Assembly (NCBI GenBank): GCA_024276125.1
Contig: JAJRXT010000151.1
Coordinates: 1 to 35,994, forward strand
DNA length: 35,994 nucleotides
Direction: 5' to 3'
Source of the DNA: a bacterium
Lineage (GTDB): Bacteria; SZUA-182; SZUA-191; JAJRXT01
This document shows, one piece after another, positions 33,823 through 35,994 of this stretch. The notes below the pieces were generated by a model. The model was not told the DNA's origin, did not search any database, and saw only the letters and a program-made list of their open reading frames with translations. The first letter of the stretch is position 1. Each line of letters opens with the position of its first letter. The translations under genes were made by a program, and so were the position numbers.

Positions 33823-35415
33823 GGAGATTTTGGATGAGTGCATAAAGCAATGCGGGTCTTTATGGGAGTAGATATCTAAGCCGAAGCTGTTGGATATAGC
33901 CATACATCCGCCGCAGGCATGGCGTATAGGGCAGGTATTACAGGCTTTGCAGCCATTCCGGTATTTTTGGGCAATGGGCGAATCATAGATATCGGCAATC
34001 TTTTGTGTAAACACATTACCGATTAAAGAGGGGAATTTTCGGCAGGCATGCGCTTGTCCGTCCGGTAATACGGTAATAAAATTAAAGGCCGCGCCGCAGC
34101 CGAATCCGGTACATCCGTCAAACAGGTTTTCTCCATTTTTATAGCGCAGGATATTTAGTAGATTATCCTTATAATATAAAATCTCATTTTGCTTGGCCGC
34201 TTGAGCATACTTTATCAAAAAGGCGGTATAGGCGTTCTTATCCGGTAATTCAAGTTTAGCGCCCTCCCCTACTTGCGACAGGCGGTTGAAGGTAAAAGAA
34301 TCGGTAAGCCCGACAAGCTCGCCGGCTAGCGGTATAATTTGGTCCAGATTATCGCGGGTTAGAGTCAGCATAACCGAGGAACATACGCCCATTTGCTTTA
34401 ATAAACGCAAAAACTCCAAACTACGCTCATAATGTCCCGCCCCGCGAATATAGTCGTTATGCCGCCTTAATCCCTCCAAACTAATCTGAAAAAAATGCGG
34501 CGGACAAATATCCAGTATTTCTTGTATTTTTTCACGCAATACGGGATTAGCCAGAATCGAAAGCCCAAAACCGCGTTCATGCGCTTCTCTGTACAGTCGG
34601 GTAAATTGGGGGTACAAAAATGGATTACCGCCGGTAAAGCATACATTACCGCGTACAAAACGCTCTTTACAAAATACGTAAAGATCATCAAGTATTCTTA
34701 GACCGTCATCAAAATTTAACTCCGAACGCCGGCTGCGGTCATAGCAGTGCTTACAGTTTAAATCACAGGCATTTGTAATATGCCATTGGATTGAAAAAAC
34801 GCCGGCTGATAAAAATTCCTCCGGTACAGGGGTTTTAGATGAGAAAATAGCGGGATTACGGCGTATTTTGGACGGCGGCGAAAGCAGAATGCCCCTTTTA
34901 ACGGCTTGATAAATAATACGGTCAACATCGCCGATTGAGACTTGATTCACCCGGACTGCATCATTGTAGTCAATATCTTCAGCTACAAGCTTTAAGGCGA
35001 ACAAATCCTCTTTACTTGCCTGTATAAATCGGATAGGCTCTTGTTTTGGTATGCGCCAAATTATAACCCATTGTTTTTCCCGTGCAGGCTCAACTGTCGG
35101 CGAATCAGACAGCACATCAAGCTCACACACTAAGCCCCATGATAGCTGCAATAATTCTAAACAGGGATTGACCGTTAGCTTGGAAACCGCTTTAATACAG
35201 CCGGCATCTTTTTACCCCACGCGCCAATATGCCCTTTCCAAGCAAGCTAAATCAAAAAGATAGTCAGATAAGCCATTCCCCTTAATTTGTCCTCTGATTT
35301 GATCGGGAAAATCAGATACATCTATATTTAGCGCCTGCGGCTCAATCAGTTTTTCCCAGCGCTGATCTCCTATATGCTTAAAACAGCGGGGATAAATATC
35401 TTTTAGTAGGCTCAA
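33817..35415 (-). CDS. sbtM: SbtM-like radical SAM peptide maturase, interrupted by in-frame TAA
   Basis: Joined length is 532 codons. The N-terminal domain (residues 1-67, YPRCFKHIGDQRWEKL ... FDLACLERAYW) resembles the helical domain that precedes the radical SAM core in SbtM proteins. TAA occupies codon 68 (35212-35214) and the frame then continues (LTVNPCLELLQLSW). The CxxxCxxC cluster motif is ACDLNCKHC (217-224), followed by a SPASM-like C-terminal Cys set (GCKACNTCPIRHACGGC). The likely role is thiazole/oxazole-type modification of the Cys-rich peptide encoded just upstream. The start is TTG 35415; a weak AGGG lies 11 bases away. A TTG at 35151 could restart translation with the complete radical SAM core. 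Family by resemblance; pathway by inference. Confidence 0.8.
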
Positions 35416-35436
35416 AATATACTAAACCCTATGCCG

Positions 35437-35646
35437 CTAACTACAAGAAGTTCCGCCGCCGCAAGAGGTTTTCGTATCTGATTTTTGCTCGCTATTGCCG
35501 CTACAGGACGTCTTTCCTTTTTCTGATTCAACCGCATCTTTATCGGCTTTCTTGTCTCCATTGCGGGCGCAACCAACCGAACCGGCGGCAACCAGACCCG
35601 CCAGACCAACCAGCGCCAGCGTTTTCTTTAATTCTTTTGATTCCAT
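35437..35646 (-). CDS. sbtA: SbtA-like Cys-rich RiPP precursor peptide
   Basis: 69 residues. The leader ELKKTLALVGLAGLVAAGSV is hydrophobic and ends in GC (Cys26), resembling a lipoprotein leader. A charged spacer follows (30-45), then a core with TSCSGN (Cys48), TSCGGG (Cys62) and TSCS (Cys68) at the very end. The layout (LKK-hydrophobic-GC leader, SCGG and terminal SCS) matches my recollection of SbtA-family thio(seleno)oxazole precursors; here all positions are Cys and no TGA is present, so it would be the selenium-free type. AAGGAG stands nine bases before the ATG, and the stop is TAG. The maturase gene begins 21 bases downstream on the same strand, forming a two-gene operon. Confidence 0.75.
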   Translation of the reverse strand: MESKELKKTLALVGLAGLVAAGSVGCARNGDKKADKDAVESEKGKTSCSGNSEQKSDTKTSCGGGTSCS

Positions 35647-35951
35647 AAGTTATGTCTCCTTAAGGTAAGAATGTGGTTTAACGTATATAGAACCAACAAA
35701 AAGTATTCTAAATAACAAGCTCTATCTTCACCGTCACCCTGAGTTTTAGCTATGGCTTTAATTAACCTTAACTTGATGTTTTTGTTATCCTGTAGTGGTA
35801 TAGTTTAAAACCCAATACTGTTGATTTACGAGAACTGTCATTGCCAACGAAACGAAGAGGCTGTGTCACAACCCACCAATAGATTGTATTTATATGTTTA
35901 CTTTACATTAACAATGTGATATAATATTCTCCAATGGAAAGGAGTGATATT
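35647..35951. other. Spacer with interrupted repeat and IS end
   Basis: No gene. A CTGTTGATTTACGAGAACTGTCATT stretch (35817 on) equals the repeat context seen at 4900; the TGTCATT palindrome is cut after GAAACGAAG at 35855, where the IS1182-like end begins. A probable sbtA promoter lies here, but no convincing pair was identified. Confidence 0.55.
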
Positions 35952-35994
35952 ATGGCTTATCGAGACGGTATGCGAAAACAAATTACATTTTTAC
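35856..35994 (+). mobile_element. Left end of an IS1182-like insertion sequence, cut by window edge
   Basis: The terminal AGAGGCTGTGTCACAACC matches the ends of the MITE at 1645-1743. It interrupts a TGTCATTCTGA-type palindrome (35836-35855), which marks the insertion point. A TATAAT at 35919-35924 precedes the transposase start. Confidence 0.65.
35952..35994 (+). CDS. Transposase, 5' end (IS1182-like)
   Basis: Fourteen codons, MAYRDGMRKQITFL, are visible, preceded by AAAGGAG nine bases before the ATG. IS1182-family transposases typically begin MAY-x-x-G-x-x-x-Q-x-T-L/F-L-P-P, which this matches closely. The catalytic part lies outside the window. Confidence 0.65.
   Translation, partial: MAYRDGMRKQITFL

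Noticed and set aside
11239-35415. Wholesale reassignment of UAA/UAG to an amino acid
   Set aside because: dnaE, lnt, pgsA, ccsA and resB end in TAA and rsmA in TAG at normal family lengths, so these codons normally terminate.
35412-35609. Second minus-strand frame overlapping the Cys-rich peptide gene
   Set aside because: Out-of-frame shadow; the 35437-35646 frame has the ribosome binding site, leader and core motifs.
35437-35646. Selenocysteine in the precursor peptide
   Set aside because: The core codons are TGT/TGC and the stop is TAG; no in-frame TGA is present.
1645-35855. The palindromic repeats as a possible CRISPR array
   Set aside because: Units are dispersed singly, differ in sequence between families, and there are no regular spacers or cas genes.

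Overview
The window is about 36 kb of AT-rich DNA from a Gram-negative bacterium with two membranes. It has an apolipoprotein N-acyltransferase, several predicted lipoproteins, an ExbD/TolR protein, System II cytochrome c maturation proteins (CcsA, ResB), a sigma-54-type response regulator and a radical-SAM peptide-modification pair. This content and the density of short repeats suggest an uncultured, probably anaerobic lineage, either Desulfobacterota-like or a candidate phylum such as Omnitrophota. The phylum cannot be fixed from sequence reading alone.

Layout. 0-1.6 kb: edge of one insertion sequence, a TPR gene fragment and a decayed IS4-type transposase. 2.1-4.9 kb (minus): miaA, rsmA and a DUF3108-like exported protein. 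5.6-11 kb (minus): an OpuAC-like binding protein, accA and dnaE. 11.2-15.8 kb (minus): a TPR lipoprotein, prfB with its programmed +1 frameshift, and lnt, closely coupled. 16-17.4 kb (minus): a CDP-alcohol phosphotransferase and scpA. About 18.1 kb: tRNA-Glu(CUC). 19.2-20.1 kb (plus): a papain-like protease. 21-24.7 kb (plus): a sensor kinase with a periplasmic CxxCH motif and an NtrC-type regulator. 25.0-25.2 kb (minus): a small charged ORF. 25.9-29 kb (plus): a PAS histidine kinase, a PDZ lipoprotein and a small exported protein. 29.2-33.6 kb (plus): exbD, mutL, ccsA, resB. 33.8-35.7 kb (minus): a radical SAM maturase and a Cys-rich precursor peptide resembling the SbtM/SbtA thio(seleno)oxazole system. 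35.9 kb: start of an IS1182-like element.

Two features dominate. (1) Five genes that otherwise read as complete are each cut by one in-frame UAA or UAG, with recognisable homologous sequence continuing in the same frame: the TPR lipoprotein, scpA, both histidine kinases and the sbtM-like gene. Two more (the ntrC-like gene and exbD) need one extra base in a 7-base homopolymer, and the ntrC-like gene also has TAG where its ribosome binding site predicts the start. Genome decay, sequence error, slippage or readthrough could each explain part of this. Intact genes here end with all three stop codons, and prfB keeps the UGA autoregulatory site, so wholesale reassignment is unlikely. (2) Almost every intergenic space holds palindromic repeats of at least five families, often nested inside one another. 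One MITE-like family lies exactly at gene 3' ends, so that stop codons of miaA, ccsA, resB and the sbtM-like gene fall within its termini.
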